Below, piece after piece: positions 18,485-26,172 of a stretch of 64,000 nucleotides of DNA (positions are counted from its first letter, which is position 1; every line of letters begins with the position of its first letter). The notes beneath the pieces are model-generated. The model worked only from the letters and a program-made list of their open reading frames with translations. It searched no databases and was not told the DNA's origin. Source of the stretch: Nibricoccus aquaticus (GTDB lineage Bacteria; Verrucomicrobiota; Verrucomicrobiia; Opitutales; Opitutaceae); assembly GCF_002310495.1 (NCBI RefSeq), contig NZ_CP023344.1, forward strand, positions 930,001-994,000. The letters run 5' to 3'. Made by a program: the position numbers and the translations under genes.

Positions 18485-19408
18485 TCACCCAAACAAATCC
18501 TCCACCGTCGCCTTCCCCGCCTCCACCACCCGGTGCTCCGGCAACTGCGTCCGAAACCACGTCCGCTGCTTCTTCACCAGCGCCCGCGTATTCTTCGCAA
18601 TCTCCGCGACCAGGTCCTCCCGCTTTAATTTCCCATCCAGAAACGCCAGCGTCTCCCGGTACCCGATCGACCCCGCCGCGCTAGGATTTTTCTCCAGCCC
18701 TTCTCCACGCAACCGCGCCACTTCCTCCACCAAACCCTCCCGCACCATCGCCTCAACGCGCCCAGTGATCCGCGACTCCAGCTCCGCCCCTTCGCGATCC
18801 AGCCGCGTCAGCTTCACCGAAAAATCCGCGAACGGTCCCGGCTTCGCCGCGAACTCCTCGCCCAGCGCCTTCAACGTCTTCCCCGACGCCACGCACCGCT
18901 CCAACGCCCGCGTCACCCGCCGCGGATTCGCCGTATCCAGATTCCCCAGCCCGCCCGCATTGAGCGCCCACAGCTCCGCCACCAGCGCATCCAGCCCGCG
19001 GCTCTCCAGTTTTGCGCCGATCTCCGCACGCAGCTCCTCCGGCACCGCCACATCATCCGCCACCGGCCCGAAAAACGCCTTCAGATAAAATCCGCTCCCG
19101 CCCGCCACCAGCACTCGCTTCCCGCGCGCCACGATGTCGTCCACCGCCGCCCGCGCCTGCTTCACATACACCGTCACATCCATCCGCTCCGCCACGTCGC
19201 ACACATCGATGAGATGATGCCTCACCCGCGCCAGTTCCGCCTTCGTCGGCTTGGCCGTCCCGATATCCAGCCCGCGATAAAACAACAGCGAGTCGCACGA
19301 CACGATCTCCGCGTTATTCACTTCCGCCCAACGCAACGACAGCTCGGTTTTCCCGACAGCCGTCGGCCCGGTGATGACGTGAAGAACATTTTCTGCGCGC
19401 GAACTCAT
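18485..19408 (-). CDS. miaA: tRNA dimethylallyltransferase
   Basis: Transfers a dimethylallyl group to N6 of A37 in tRNAs reading U-starting codons. The 307-residue product has the P-loop G-P-T-A-V-G-K-T at 14-21, the substrate-binding D-S-L-L-F-Y-R-G-L-D-I-G-T-A-K-P stretch (about 39-54), G-G-S-G-F-Y-L-K-A near 103-111, N-P-R-R-V-T-R-A-L-E near 160-169 and the C-terminal K-K-Q-R-T-W-F-R that contacts tRNA. Length is normal. It is convergent with the TolC-like gene and divergent from the DUF6250 gene, 23 bases away. Confidence 0.95.
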   Translation of the reverse strand: MSSRAENVLHVITGPTAVGKTELSLRWAEVNNAEIVSCDSLLFYRGLDIGTAKPTKAELARVRHHLIDVCDVAERMDVTVYVKQARAAVDDIVARGKRVLVAGGSGFYLKAFFGPVADDVAVPEELRAEIGAKLESRGLDALVAELWALNAGGLGNLDTANPRRVTRALERCVASGKTLKALGEEFAAKPGPFADFSVKLTRLDREGAELESRITGRVEAMVREGLVEEVARLRGEGLEKNPSAAGSIGYRETLAFLDGKLKREDLVAEIAKNTRALVKKQRTWFRTQLPEHRVVEAGKATVEDLFG

Positions 19409-19431
19409 GCTGGAAGCCCCACACTCTGCCC

Positions 19432-20124
19432 ATGAAATTCCCCCCGGCCAAGCTCCTCCTCTCCCTTTCCTTCATCCCGCTTCTCTTCACGTCCCTCGCC
19501 GCCGACACCCCTTCGCAACCACCCCCGCGCCACTCCGACGATTTCCGCTCCGGCCTCGAAAAAAACTGGATCGTCGAACAACAACCCGGCGGCCGCGTCA
19601 CCGCCGAAAACGGCCTCCTCACCATCGCCGACGAGTCCGGCGCCACTGTCTGGCTCCGCTCCAAACTCCGCGCCCCCGTCACCATCCGCTACGAAGCTAC
19701 GATGAGCCCCGACGCCCGCGTCTCCGACCTCAACTGCTTCTGGATGGCCTCCGATCCCGCCCACCCCGACGACCTTTTCTTCAGCGGCCACAAACGCACC
19801 GGCGCCTTTGCCACCTACGACTCCCTCCGCACCTACTACGTCGGCTACGGCGGCAACACCAACACCACCACCCGCTTCCGCCGCTACGACGGCTCCGGCG
19901 CCCGCCCGCTCCTCCCCGAGCACGATCTCACCGACAAAAAATTCCTCCTCGAACCCGGCCGCACCTATCGCATCGAACTCCGCGCCCGCGACGGCCTTGT
20001 CGAATTCCTCCGCGACGGCGAAGTCATCTTCACCTACCGCGACCCCGCCCCGCTCACCGAAGGCTGGTTCGGCTTCCGCACCGTGAAGTCCAAAATTCAA
20101 ATCCAAAACTTCCGCATCGACTGA
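19432..20124 (+). CDS. Secreted DUF6250 (concanavalin-like) protein
   Basis: A 230-residue secreted protein with a signal peptide (about 1-24). The mature part has the pattern of the DUF6250 family as I recall it: W-I-V-E-Q-Q-P-G-G-R-V, V-S-D-L-N-C-F-W-M, F-A-T-Y-D-S-L-R-T-Y-Y-V-G-Y-G-G-N-T-N-T and W-F-G-F-R-T-V near the end. Such beta-sandwich proteins accompany polysaccharide-degrading genes and probably bind or cleave plant polysaccharide. No catalytic residue can be assigned from sequence. It stands alone, divergent from miaA. Confidence 0.75.
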   Translation: MKFPPAKLLLSLSFIPLLFTSLAADTPSQPPPRHSDDFRSGLEKNWIVEQQPGGRVTAENGLLTIADESGATVWLRSKLRAPVTIRYEATMSPDARVSDLNCFWMASDPAHPDDLFFSGHKRTGAFATYDSLRTYYVGYGGNTNTTTRFRRYDGSGARPLLPEHDLTDKKFLLEPGRTYRIELRARDGLVEFLRDGEVIFTYRDPAPLTEGWFGFRTVKSKIQIQNFRID

Positions 20125-20260
20125 TTCCCCGTAGTCGTGAGCGCGCAGCGAGCGGTCCGCACCCCGGACCGGCACTTAGCCAGTGCCGCCCCCACCGCCA
20201 CCCGCTTTTTCCCCCCTCCGAAATCCTCTTAATCCCGTTAATCCTGTCCAAAAATTCCGA
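20125..20260 (+). repeat. Dispersed repeats before the glycolipid cluster
   Basis: Three elements in the 284-base spacer: a TCGTGAGCGCGCAGCGAGCG palindrome (about 20135-20154), the GGCACTTAGCCAGTGCC hairpin (20163-20192) and the AATCCTCTTAATCCCGTTAA word repeat (20222-20257). No gene is visible. Confidence 0.6.
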
Positions 20261-20408
20261 CGTCTCCCCCCCCGCCCGCCCGCGCTTTGTTACGCCCGCG
20301 CAACATCTCGCCCCACCGCCCACTTCCCCGTTGCGCCACTCGCCCGCCTAGCCCACGCCCTCCCATCAACGTAACTCGCGCCGCGCTCTCACACCGCACC
20401 CGCTCCCG

Positions 20409-21602
20409 TTGAAACTCGCCCTCGTCACCGAAACCTTCCCGCCCGAGATCAATGGCGTCGCCATGACGCTGAGCCATCTCGTCGAAGGTCTCGCCCACCG
20501 CGGCCACCACGTCACCGTCCTCCGCCCACGCCAGGGCCCCTCCGACCACGAGCGCATCGACGGACTCTACCGCGAACACCTTTTCCGCTCCGTCCCCATT
20601 CCCGGCTACGCCTTCCTCCGTCTCGGCCTCCCCGCCCGCGGTCAGCTCATCCGCCTCTGGCGCACCGAGCGCCCCGACCTCGTCCACATCGCCACCGAAG
20701 GCCCGCTCGGTTACTCCGCGCTCCTCGCCGCCCGCAAACTCGGCCTCCCCGTCACCTCCAGTTTCCACACCAATTTCCACAGCTACAGCCGCCACTACGG
20801 CTTCGCCTTTCTCACCCGCCCCGCGCTCGCCTACCTTCGCCACTTCCATAACCGCACGCGCATCACGCTTTCGCCCACCGTCGAGCTCAACGACGAGCTC
20901 ACCCGCGACGGCTTCCGCGACATGCGCCTTATGTCCCGCGGCGTGAACACCCGCGTATTCAACCCCCAACTCCGCTCCGAGTCACTCCGCGCCTCCCTCG
21001 GCGCCGCGCCCAACGACCTCCTCATCGTCCACGTCAGCCGCCTCGCCGCCGAAAAAAACTACCCGCTCCTCTTCGAGTCTTACGCCGCCATCCGTGCCAC
21101 GCGCCCCGACGCGAAACTCGTCATCGTCTCCGACGGCCCGCTCCGCAAAAAACTTTCCCGCCAGCACCCCTCCGTCCGCTTCACCGGCTTCCTCTCCCGC
21201 GATCTCCTAGCCGCCCATTACGCCGCCGCCGACCTCTTCCTCTACCCGAGCCTCACCGAAACCTTCGGCAACGTCACCACCGAGTCCATGGCCAGCGGCC
21301 TCCCCGTCGTCGCCTTCAACTACGCCGCCGCCGCCCGCTTCATCCGCCACGGCGAAAACGGCTGGCTCGTCCCCTTCGGCGACCGCGCCGCCTTCATCGC
21401 CGCCGCCACCCAGGTCGCTTCCGACGCCTCTCTCCGCGCCCGCCTCGGCCCGGCCGCCCGCCAGACCGCCGAACGCATTTCCTGGGACTTCGTCCTCGAC
21501 CACCTCGAACGCGATTTCGCCTCCGTCCTCGCCACCCACAAAAACAATTCCGCCATTCCCTCCGCGCCCATTCCGGCTATCCTGCCTCCCACCCCTCGTT
21601 GA
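20409..21602 (+). CDS. GT4-family glycosyltransferase (MgtA/PimB-like)
   Basis: A 397-residue GT-B glycosyltransferase. The N terminus T-E-T-F-P-P-E-I-N-G-V-A (8-19) is the acceptor-side GT4 signature; H-T-N-F-H-S-Y lies near 120, and the donor site has L-Y-P-S-L-T-E-T-F-G-N-V-T-T-E-S-M-A-S-G-L-P-V-V (about 279-302). The closest known relatives, by pattern, are mannosyltransferases acting on glycolipids. The start is TTG at 20409. Its stop overlaps the next gene's TTG start by four bases (TTGA), implying translational coupling with the lipid kinase. Probable job: adding sugar to a membrane lipid. Confidence 0.85.
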   Translation: MKLALVTETFPPEINGVAMTLSHLVEGLAHRGHHVTVLRPRQGPSDHERIDGLYREHLFRSVPIPGYAFLRLGLPARGQLIRLWRTERPDLVHIATEGPLGYSALLAARKLGLPVTSSFHTNFHSYSRHYGFAFLTRPALAYLRHFHNRTRITLSPTVELNDELTRDGFRDMRLMSRGVNTRVFNPQLRSESLRASLGAAPNDLLIVHVSRLAAEKNYPLLFESYAAIRATRPDAKLVIVSDGPLRKKLSRQHPSVRFTGFLSRDLLAAHYAAADLFLYPSLTETFGNVTTESMASGLPVVAFNYAAAARFIRHGENGWLVPFGDRAAFIAAATQVASDASLRARLGPAARQTAERISWDFVLDHLERDFASVLATHKNNSAIPSAPIPAILPPTPR

Positions 21603-22492
21603 AAACGCGCTTCATCTACAACCCGAAGTCAGGCCACAACGCCAAGAGCCCGCATCTGCTGGAACGCGCCCGTCTCTTCATCGCCCAGCACAAACTCGAC
21701 GCCGACGTCGTTCTCACCGAGCGCACCCGCCACGCCACCGAACTCGCCCGCCGTGCCGTCGATGATGGCTGCGAACTCATCGTCGCCATCGGCGGCGACG
21801 GCACGATGAACGAGGTCGCCGCCGCCCTCATCGACTCCCCCGCCGCCCTCGGCCTCATCCCCTGCGGCTCCGGCAACGGACTCGGCCGCCACCTCGGCAT
21901 CCCCGGCCCCGGCAAAGGTGCCTTCCGCAATCTCCTCAACGGCGATATCCGCACCATCGATACCGGCCTCGCCAACGGCATCCCCTTCTTCAACGCGATG
22001 GGCGTCGGCTTCGACGCCGAGATCAGCCACCGCTTCAACCGCCTCACCCACCGCGGCCTCCCCGCCTACGTACACACCACCTTCGGCACACTCTTCCGCT
22101 TCCGCCCGCAAAAATACACCATCCGCAGCGGCGACATGAGCATCACCACCAGCGCCTTCATCATCTCCGTCGCCAACTCCGACCAGTACGGCAACGACTG
22201 CTTCATCGCCCCCGGCGCGAGCGTCGACGATGGCCGGCTCAACATCACCGTGATGAAGTCCATCCACCTCTTCAACGCGCTCCCCATCGCCCTCCGTCTC
22301 TTCACCAAACGCATCGACGGCTCCGCCAGCGTCCAACGCCTCCTCGGCCCAAGCTTCAGCATCGAACGCCCCGTCCCCGGCCTCCTCCACACCGACGGTG
22401 AGACGCACGAAACCGCCGCGCTGATCGAAGTCACCGTCCGTCCCCGCAGCCTCCGCATCATGGTCCCCCACCGCGAAGCCGCCGCCGCGTAA
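21599..22492 (+). CDS. Diacylglycerol/lipid kinase family protein (YegS-like)
   Basis: A 297-residue lipid kinase of the DAGK/YegS/LCB5 family. The N-terminal nucleotide domain has N-P-K-S-G at 8-12, the hallmark G-G-D-G-T-M-N-E-V at 65-73 and P-C-G-S-G-N-G-L-G-R near 88-97. The C-terminal beta-sandwich substrate domain includes A-P-G-A-S-V-D-D-G-R-L-N. It phosphorylates diacylglycerol, a sphingoid base or a related lipid; which one is not evident. The start is TTG, overlapping the glycosyltransferase stop by four bases. An LpxH-like phosphoesterase follows. Confidence 0.87.
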   Translation: MKTRFIYNPKSGHNAKSPHLLERARLFIAQHKLDADVVLTERTRHATELARRAVDDGCELIVAIGGDGTMNEVAAALIDSPAALGLIPCGSGNGLGRHLGIPGPGKGAFRNLLNGDIRTIDTGLANGIPFFNAMGVGFDAEISHRFNRLTHRGLPAYVHTTFGTLFRFRPQKYTIRSGDMSITTSAFIISVANSDQYGNDCFIAPGASVDDGRLNITVMKSIHLFNALPIALRLFTKRIDGSASVQRLLGPSFSIERPVPGLLHTDGETHETAALIEVTVRPRSLRIMVPHREAAAA

Positions 22493-22509
22493 ATCCCGCG
22501 TTACGTTCG

Positions 22510-22525
22510 CGTGACGCACGTCACA
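22510..22525 (+). promoter_or_regulatory. Candidate CRP/FNR-type operator
   Basis: CGTGACGCACGTCACA is a palindrome with GTGA and TCAC half sites six bases apart, matching nine of ten fixed positions of the enterobacterial CRP consensus. An extra GTGAC half site lies nine bases on (22531-22535). It sits 53 bases upstream of the phosphoesterase ATG. Whether this organism has such a regulator is not visible in the window. Confidence 0.4.
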
Positions 22526-22577
22526 TTCAAGTGACACCCCTACCCCGCCTCCTCCGCCTCTGTTACACTCGCCTGCG

Positions 22578-23468
22578 ATGGAGCTAAAACCGCTCAAAGT
22601 CCGCACGGTCATTATTTCCGACGTCCACCTCGGGACGGACGACTGCAAAATCAGGGAAGTGAATCACTTCCTCAAATACACCCGCTGCGACCGCCTCATC
22701 CTCAACGGCGACATCATCGACGGCTGGCGCCTCAAAAAAACCGGACACTGGCCCAAGTCCCACACCCGGTTCGTCCGCCTCGTCCTCAAGAAACTCGAAA
22801 AGAAAGACACCGAGGTCATCTACCTCCGCGGCAACCACGACGACGTCCTCGCCAAGTTCCTCCCCATCGCCTTCGAGAATCTCCAGATCGTCGAAGACTT
22901 CATCCACGAAACCCCGCGCGGCAAATACCTCGTCCTCCACGGCGACGTCTTCGACACCGTCACCAAAAATTTCGTCTTCCTCGCCTACGCCGGTGACTGG
23001 GGCTACCGCGCGCTCATGCGCCTCAACCGCCTCTACAACAAGTGGCGCGCCTGGCGCGGCAAAGAATACTACTCGCTCAGCAAAGCCGTGAAAGCCCGCG
23101 TCAAAAAAGCGGTCAACCACGTCTCCAACTTCGAAGAACACATCGCCGAGCTCGCCCGCAGCCGCGGCTGTGTCGGCGTCATGTGCGGCCACATCCACAC
23201 CGTCGCCGACCGCATGATTGGCGACATCCACTACCTGAACTCCGGCGACTGGGTCGAGTCCCTCACCGGCATCGTCGAACACTACGACGGCAAATTCGAA
23301 GTCATCGACTTCGCCCACTTCCGCCTCCTCTACCCGCTGGAAGACGACGCCACGGAACTAGCCGAGCCCGCCGACAACGTCCCGGAAGTCTCGCCACTTC
23401 CTGCCGACGCCATGCTGCGCTCCACGTTTACTCACACGCCCGGGCAAACTCCAACGCCGGTGCCGTAA
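22578..23468 (+). CDS. LpxH-like UDP-2,3-diacylglucosamine diphosphatase family phosphoesterase
   Basis: A 296-residue metallophosphoesterase of the LpxH-like group. Metal ligands are all visible: S-D-V-H-L-G at 14-19, N-G-D-I-I-D near 43-48, R-G-N-H-D-D near 87-92, L-H-G-D-V-F-D, and C-G-H-I-H-T near 207-212. The C-terminal 35 residues are acidic and Pro-rich. With the preceding glycosyltransferase and lipid kinase it forms a likely lipid-modification cluster, and it may act on a lipid phosphate rather than the lipid A precursor. Its stop directly abuts that of the convergent diguanylate cyclase gene, with no base between. Confidence 0.83.
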   Translation: MELKPLKVRTVIISDVHLGTDDCKIREVNHFLKYTRCDRLILNGDIIDGWRLKKTGHWPKSHTRFVRLVLKKLEKKDTEVIYLRGNHDDVLAKFLPIAFENLQIVEDFIHETPRGKYLVLHGDVFDTVTKNFVFLAYAGDWGYRALMRLNRLYNKWRAWRGKEYYSLSKAVKARVKKAVNHVSNFEEHIAELARSRGCVGVMCGHIHTVADRMIGDIHYLNSGDWVESLTGIVEHYDGKFEVIDFAHFRLLYPLEDDATELAEPADNVPEVSPLPADAMLRSTFTHTPGQTPTPVP

Positions 23469-24383
23469 TCAAACGGTCGGAGCACTCTGCTCTCCCGCCG
23501 CTCTCGCACAGTTTCTGCCATCCGCCTTCGCGCGATACAGCGCCTGATCCGCAACCATCATCAACCGCTTCACGGCATCGCCATCCTTCGGAAAACACGC
23601 TGCCCCCGCACTCGCGGTCACTTTCAAATTAAGCCCGTCCGGCAGCACCACCGCCTCCTTCGCGATCGCATTCACGATCCGCTGCGCCGCCTCAAACGTC
23701 ACGCGAGCATCCACCTCTGCCAGCATCACCGCGAACTCCTCGCCGCCATAACGCGCCACCCGATCCACCGTGCGCACGCACATCGCGATCTTCGCCGCCG
23801 CCGCTTTGATCACCGCATCGCCCGCCGGATGCCCATGCGTGTCATTCACTTTTTTGAAGTGATCCAGATCGATGAGCAAGAGCCCGAGCGATCGCCCAAA
23901 TCTCCGCGAGCGCTCCTCTTCCTCTGCAAGCACGCGATCAAACTCCCGCCGGTTCAACAACCCCGTCAGTTCGTCCCGCGTCGCCATCCGGTGCAACTTC
24001 CCCAGCGTCTCGCCCAGCTTCAGCGCATAGCGCAACGACCGCTCCAGCGACCGCGTGTTGATCTCGCCTTTCACCAGATAATCCAGCGCCCCCGCATCCA
24101 TCGCCTGGATATCCACGCCTTCACTCGTCTCCGCCGTCAGAAAAATAATCGGCACGTGACATCCCTTGCTCACCGCCTCGCGGATCAGCGTCAGCCCGTC
24201 GCGCTCACCCAGCTGAAAATCCAGCAGACACGCCGCATAATCTCCTTCGAGTAACTTCTCCAATCCCGCCTCATATGTCTGCGCCCACTCCAGCACATAT
24301 TTTCCTGGCCCAAATCGTTCGAAGTGCGCCTGCACCAGTCGGTGCTGCAACCGGTCGTCATCGATCAAGAGTACTTTTTTCAT
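23469..24383 (-). CDS. Response regulator with GGDEF diguanylate cyclase output
   Basis: A 304-residue two-domain signal protein that makes cyclic di-GMP. The receiver domain (1-120) has acidic D8-D10, phospho-acceptor D55 in L-L-D-F-Q-L, T83 and K105. The GGDEF domain (about 130-295) carries the active-site loop G-G-E-E-F at 213-217 and an intact inhibitory I-site, R204-x-x-D207, five residues upstream, so it should be active and feedback-inhibited. A clear GGGAGG ribosome-binding site precedes ATG 24383, unusual in this window. It lies 43 bases downstream of trpA on the same strand. No histidine kinase is adjacent. Confidence 0.9.
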   Translation of the reverse strand: MKKVLLIDDDRLQHRLVQAHFERFGPGKYVLEWAQTYEAGLEKLLEGDYAACLLDFQLGERDGLTLIREAVSKGCHVPIIFLTAETSEGVDIQAMDAGALDYLVKGEINTRSLERSLRYALKLGETLGKLHRMATRDELTGLLNRREFDRVLAEEEERSRRFGRSLGLLLIDLDHFKKVNDTHGHPAGDAVIKAAAAKIAMCVRTVDRVARYGGEEFAVMLAEVDARVTFEAAQRIVNAIAKEAVVLPDGLNLKVTASAGAACFPKDGDAVKRLMMVADQALYRAKADGRNCARAAGEQSAPTV

Positions 24384-24426
24384 TTCACGCCTCCCGCCAT
24401 TTTGTCCGTCCGCCGTTGTTTCTCCC

Positions 24427-25227
24427 TCAGCGCCCCAATCCCGCCACTAGGTCGCTCGCCCGAGCCTTGAGCGTCGGCGCGATCTTCGCGCGCTCCATCA
24501 GATTATCTTTGATGCAGTTCACCAGCGCGCTGCCCACCACCACGCCATCCGCATACGCCGCGATCTCCTTCACGTGCTCGCGCTTTGAAATCCCAAACCC
24601 CACCACCACGGGCAGCGCCGTGTGCGCTTTGATCTTCGCCACCGCCTCCGGAACGTTCGATGCCACTTCGCTCCGCACGCCCGTCACGCCCTCGCGCGAA
24701 ACATAATAAATAAACCCTGTCGCCGCCTTCCCGATGATTGCCATCCGCGCCTCAGGCGTCGTCGGCGCCACGATGAACACCGTCTTCACGCCATGCTTCG
24801 CGCACGCCGCCGCGACTTCCCCAGACTCCTCCGGCGGCAGATCGAGCGTCAAAATCCCATCCACGCCCGCGTCCTTCGCTGCCTTCACGTACGCGTCCAC
24901 TCCATTGGCAAAAATTAAATTATAGTACGTGTAGAAAACCAGCGGCACCTGGCTGAATTCGCGAATACGCCGCACCAATTCGAAAACCTTCACACCCGTC
25001 ATCCCGCTCGCCAGTGCCCTCTGCGCCGCGAGTTGATTCGTGAGCCCATCCGCCAGCGGATCAGAAAACGGCACGCCCAGCTCCAGCACATCCGTCCCCG
25101 CCTCGATCACCGCACGACACGCCGCGACTGACGTCTCCAAATCAGGGTCGCCCGCGCACAAGTACGCGACAAACGCGGCGCGATTTTCAGAGCGGGCACG
25201 GGCAAAAGCGGAGGCGATACGATCCAT
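24427..25227 (-). CDS. trpA: Tryptophan synthase alpha chain
   Basis: Cleaves indole-3-glycerol phosphate to indole, which passes to TrpB. The 266-residue product has catalytic E49 (L-E-L-G-V-P-F-S-D-P) and D60 (P-L-A-D-G) at the same numbering as the Salmonella enzyme, and the loop-6 and phosphate-binding regions (Y-Y-V-S-R-E-G-V-T-G near 174-183; G-F-G-I-S near 212-216). The ATG at 25227 gives the normal length; the frame continues upstream but has no family similarity. No other trp gene is adjacent, so trpA is separated from trpB here. Confidence 0.93.
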   Translation of the reverse strand: MDRIASAFARARSENRAAFVAYLCAGDPDLETSVAACRAVIEAGTDVLELGVPFSDPLADGLTNQLAAQRALASGMTGVKVFELVRRIREFSQVPLVFYTYYNLIFANGVDAYVKAAKDAGVDGILTLDLPPEESGEVAAACAKHGVKTVFIVAPTTPEARMAIIGKAATGFIYYVSREGVTGVRSEVASNVPEAVAKIKAHTALPVVVGFGISKREHVKEIAAYADGVVVGSALVNCIKDNLMERAKIAPTLKARASDLVAGLGR

Positions 25228-25439
25228 GGAAAAGGAACCCAAATGACCGCCCAATCCCCCGCCCGGCGCAAAGAGATTTTTTAACACCACCCGTTCCGCA
25301 CCAGAACTGTCCGCCCCACTCTTATACCGCACAAAATTCCTCTCAGCCTGTCCGACGCCGTCCAGCTTGATCGTTAATACATGTAGACGCGGCACTCTGC
25401 CCTGTGTCCTCCTCAAAATCCTCAACGAAAGAAATTCCC

Positions 25440-25808
25440 ATGCCTCAATACGTCGACGGCTTCGTCCTCCCCCTCCCCAAGAAAAACCTCAAGGCCTACC
25501 AGAAGATGGCCAAAACCGCTCAGAAAGTCTGGCTCAAACACGGCGCCCTCGACTACCGCGAATGCGTGCTCGAAGACCGCAAAGACCCCGGCTTCTGCCT
25601 CACCTTCCCCAAAGGCATCAAAGTGAAGCCCACCGAAACCGTCGTCTTCGCTTTCGTCACCTACAAATCCCGCAAAGACCGCGACCGCATCAACGCCAAG
25701 GTCATGAAAGACCCCGAGCTTTGCCCGCCCGACATGGACCCGAAAAAAATGCCCTTCGACTGCGCCCGCATGTTGTACGGCGGCTTCAAAACCCTCGTCG
25801 GCAAATAA
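25440..25808 (+). CDS. DUF1428 family protein
   Basis: A 122-residue protein of the DUF1428 family (dimeric alpha/beta-barrel fold), recognised by Y-V-D-G-F-V-L-P-L-P-K-K-N at 4-16, the A-x-x-A-x-x-V-W helix, and M-P-F-D-C-A-R-M-L-Y-G-G-F near the C terminus. Its biochemical role is not known. A weak GAAAG precedes the ATG. It is divergent from trpA, with 212 bases between, and ends in a strong terminator. Confidence 0.85.
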   Translation: MPQYVDGFVLPLPKKNLKAYQKMAKTAQKVWLKHGALDYRECVLEDRKDPGFCLTFPKGIKVKPTETVVFAFVTYKSRKDRDRINAKVMKDPELCPPDMDPKKMPFDCARMLYGGFKTLVGK

Positions 25809-25871
25809 CCACCACGCCTCTCCGTCCCCATCGTTCTCGCTCCTCTCCCGCTAACGGCTTCGTCAGTCCCC

Positions 25872-25899
25872 GGCCCGACCTCACCCGTCGGGCCTTTTT
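25872..25899 (+). terminator. Intrinsic terminator of the DUF1428 gene
   Basis: GGCCCGAC / GTCGGGCC stem, CTCACCC loop (25872-25894), then TTTTT. It matches the terminator at 18153-18180 base for base through stem and loop. Confidence 0.87.
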
Positions 25900-26172
25900 C
25901 ACGCCCCCCGCCATCGTTCTCCTTCACCTCGCTTCCCTCGCATCGACCTCCTCCTACACGCCCCTCCGAATCCTGTTCATCCTGTCTCATAAATTCCCTC
26001 TCCGCCATCCGTACCCATCCGTGTAATCTGTGGTTAAAAAATCCGCCCCACCACACTGCGGGCCCTAGACTCCACACTTGCCCGTCGCGCCCACACCGGC
26101 AAAAACTCCGCGCAGCCCGGCCCGCCGCCAGCATCACCTCTGCGGTATCTTCCGCCGGCCATTCACCGCAAC
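25900..26172 (+). repeat. Dispersed repeats upstream of the 517-residue protein gene
   Basis: Within this spacer, 25969-25996 is the AATCCTGTTCATCCTGTCTC word repeat and 26007-26044 the CCGTGTAATCTGTGGTTAAA repeat. They are head to tail, both with the A-rich end towards the downstream gene. No other gene is visible. Confidence 0.65.

Noticed and set aside
18290-18490. Small protein with a T-T-D-Y-T-E-G-T-D type N terminus (minus strand)
   Set aside because: These peptides are translations of the dispersed ACCACGGA/ACACGGA repeats, a known source of false gene calls. Similar cases lie near 16150, 35640 and 44500.
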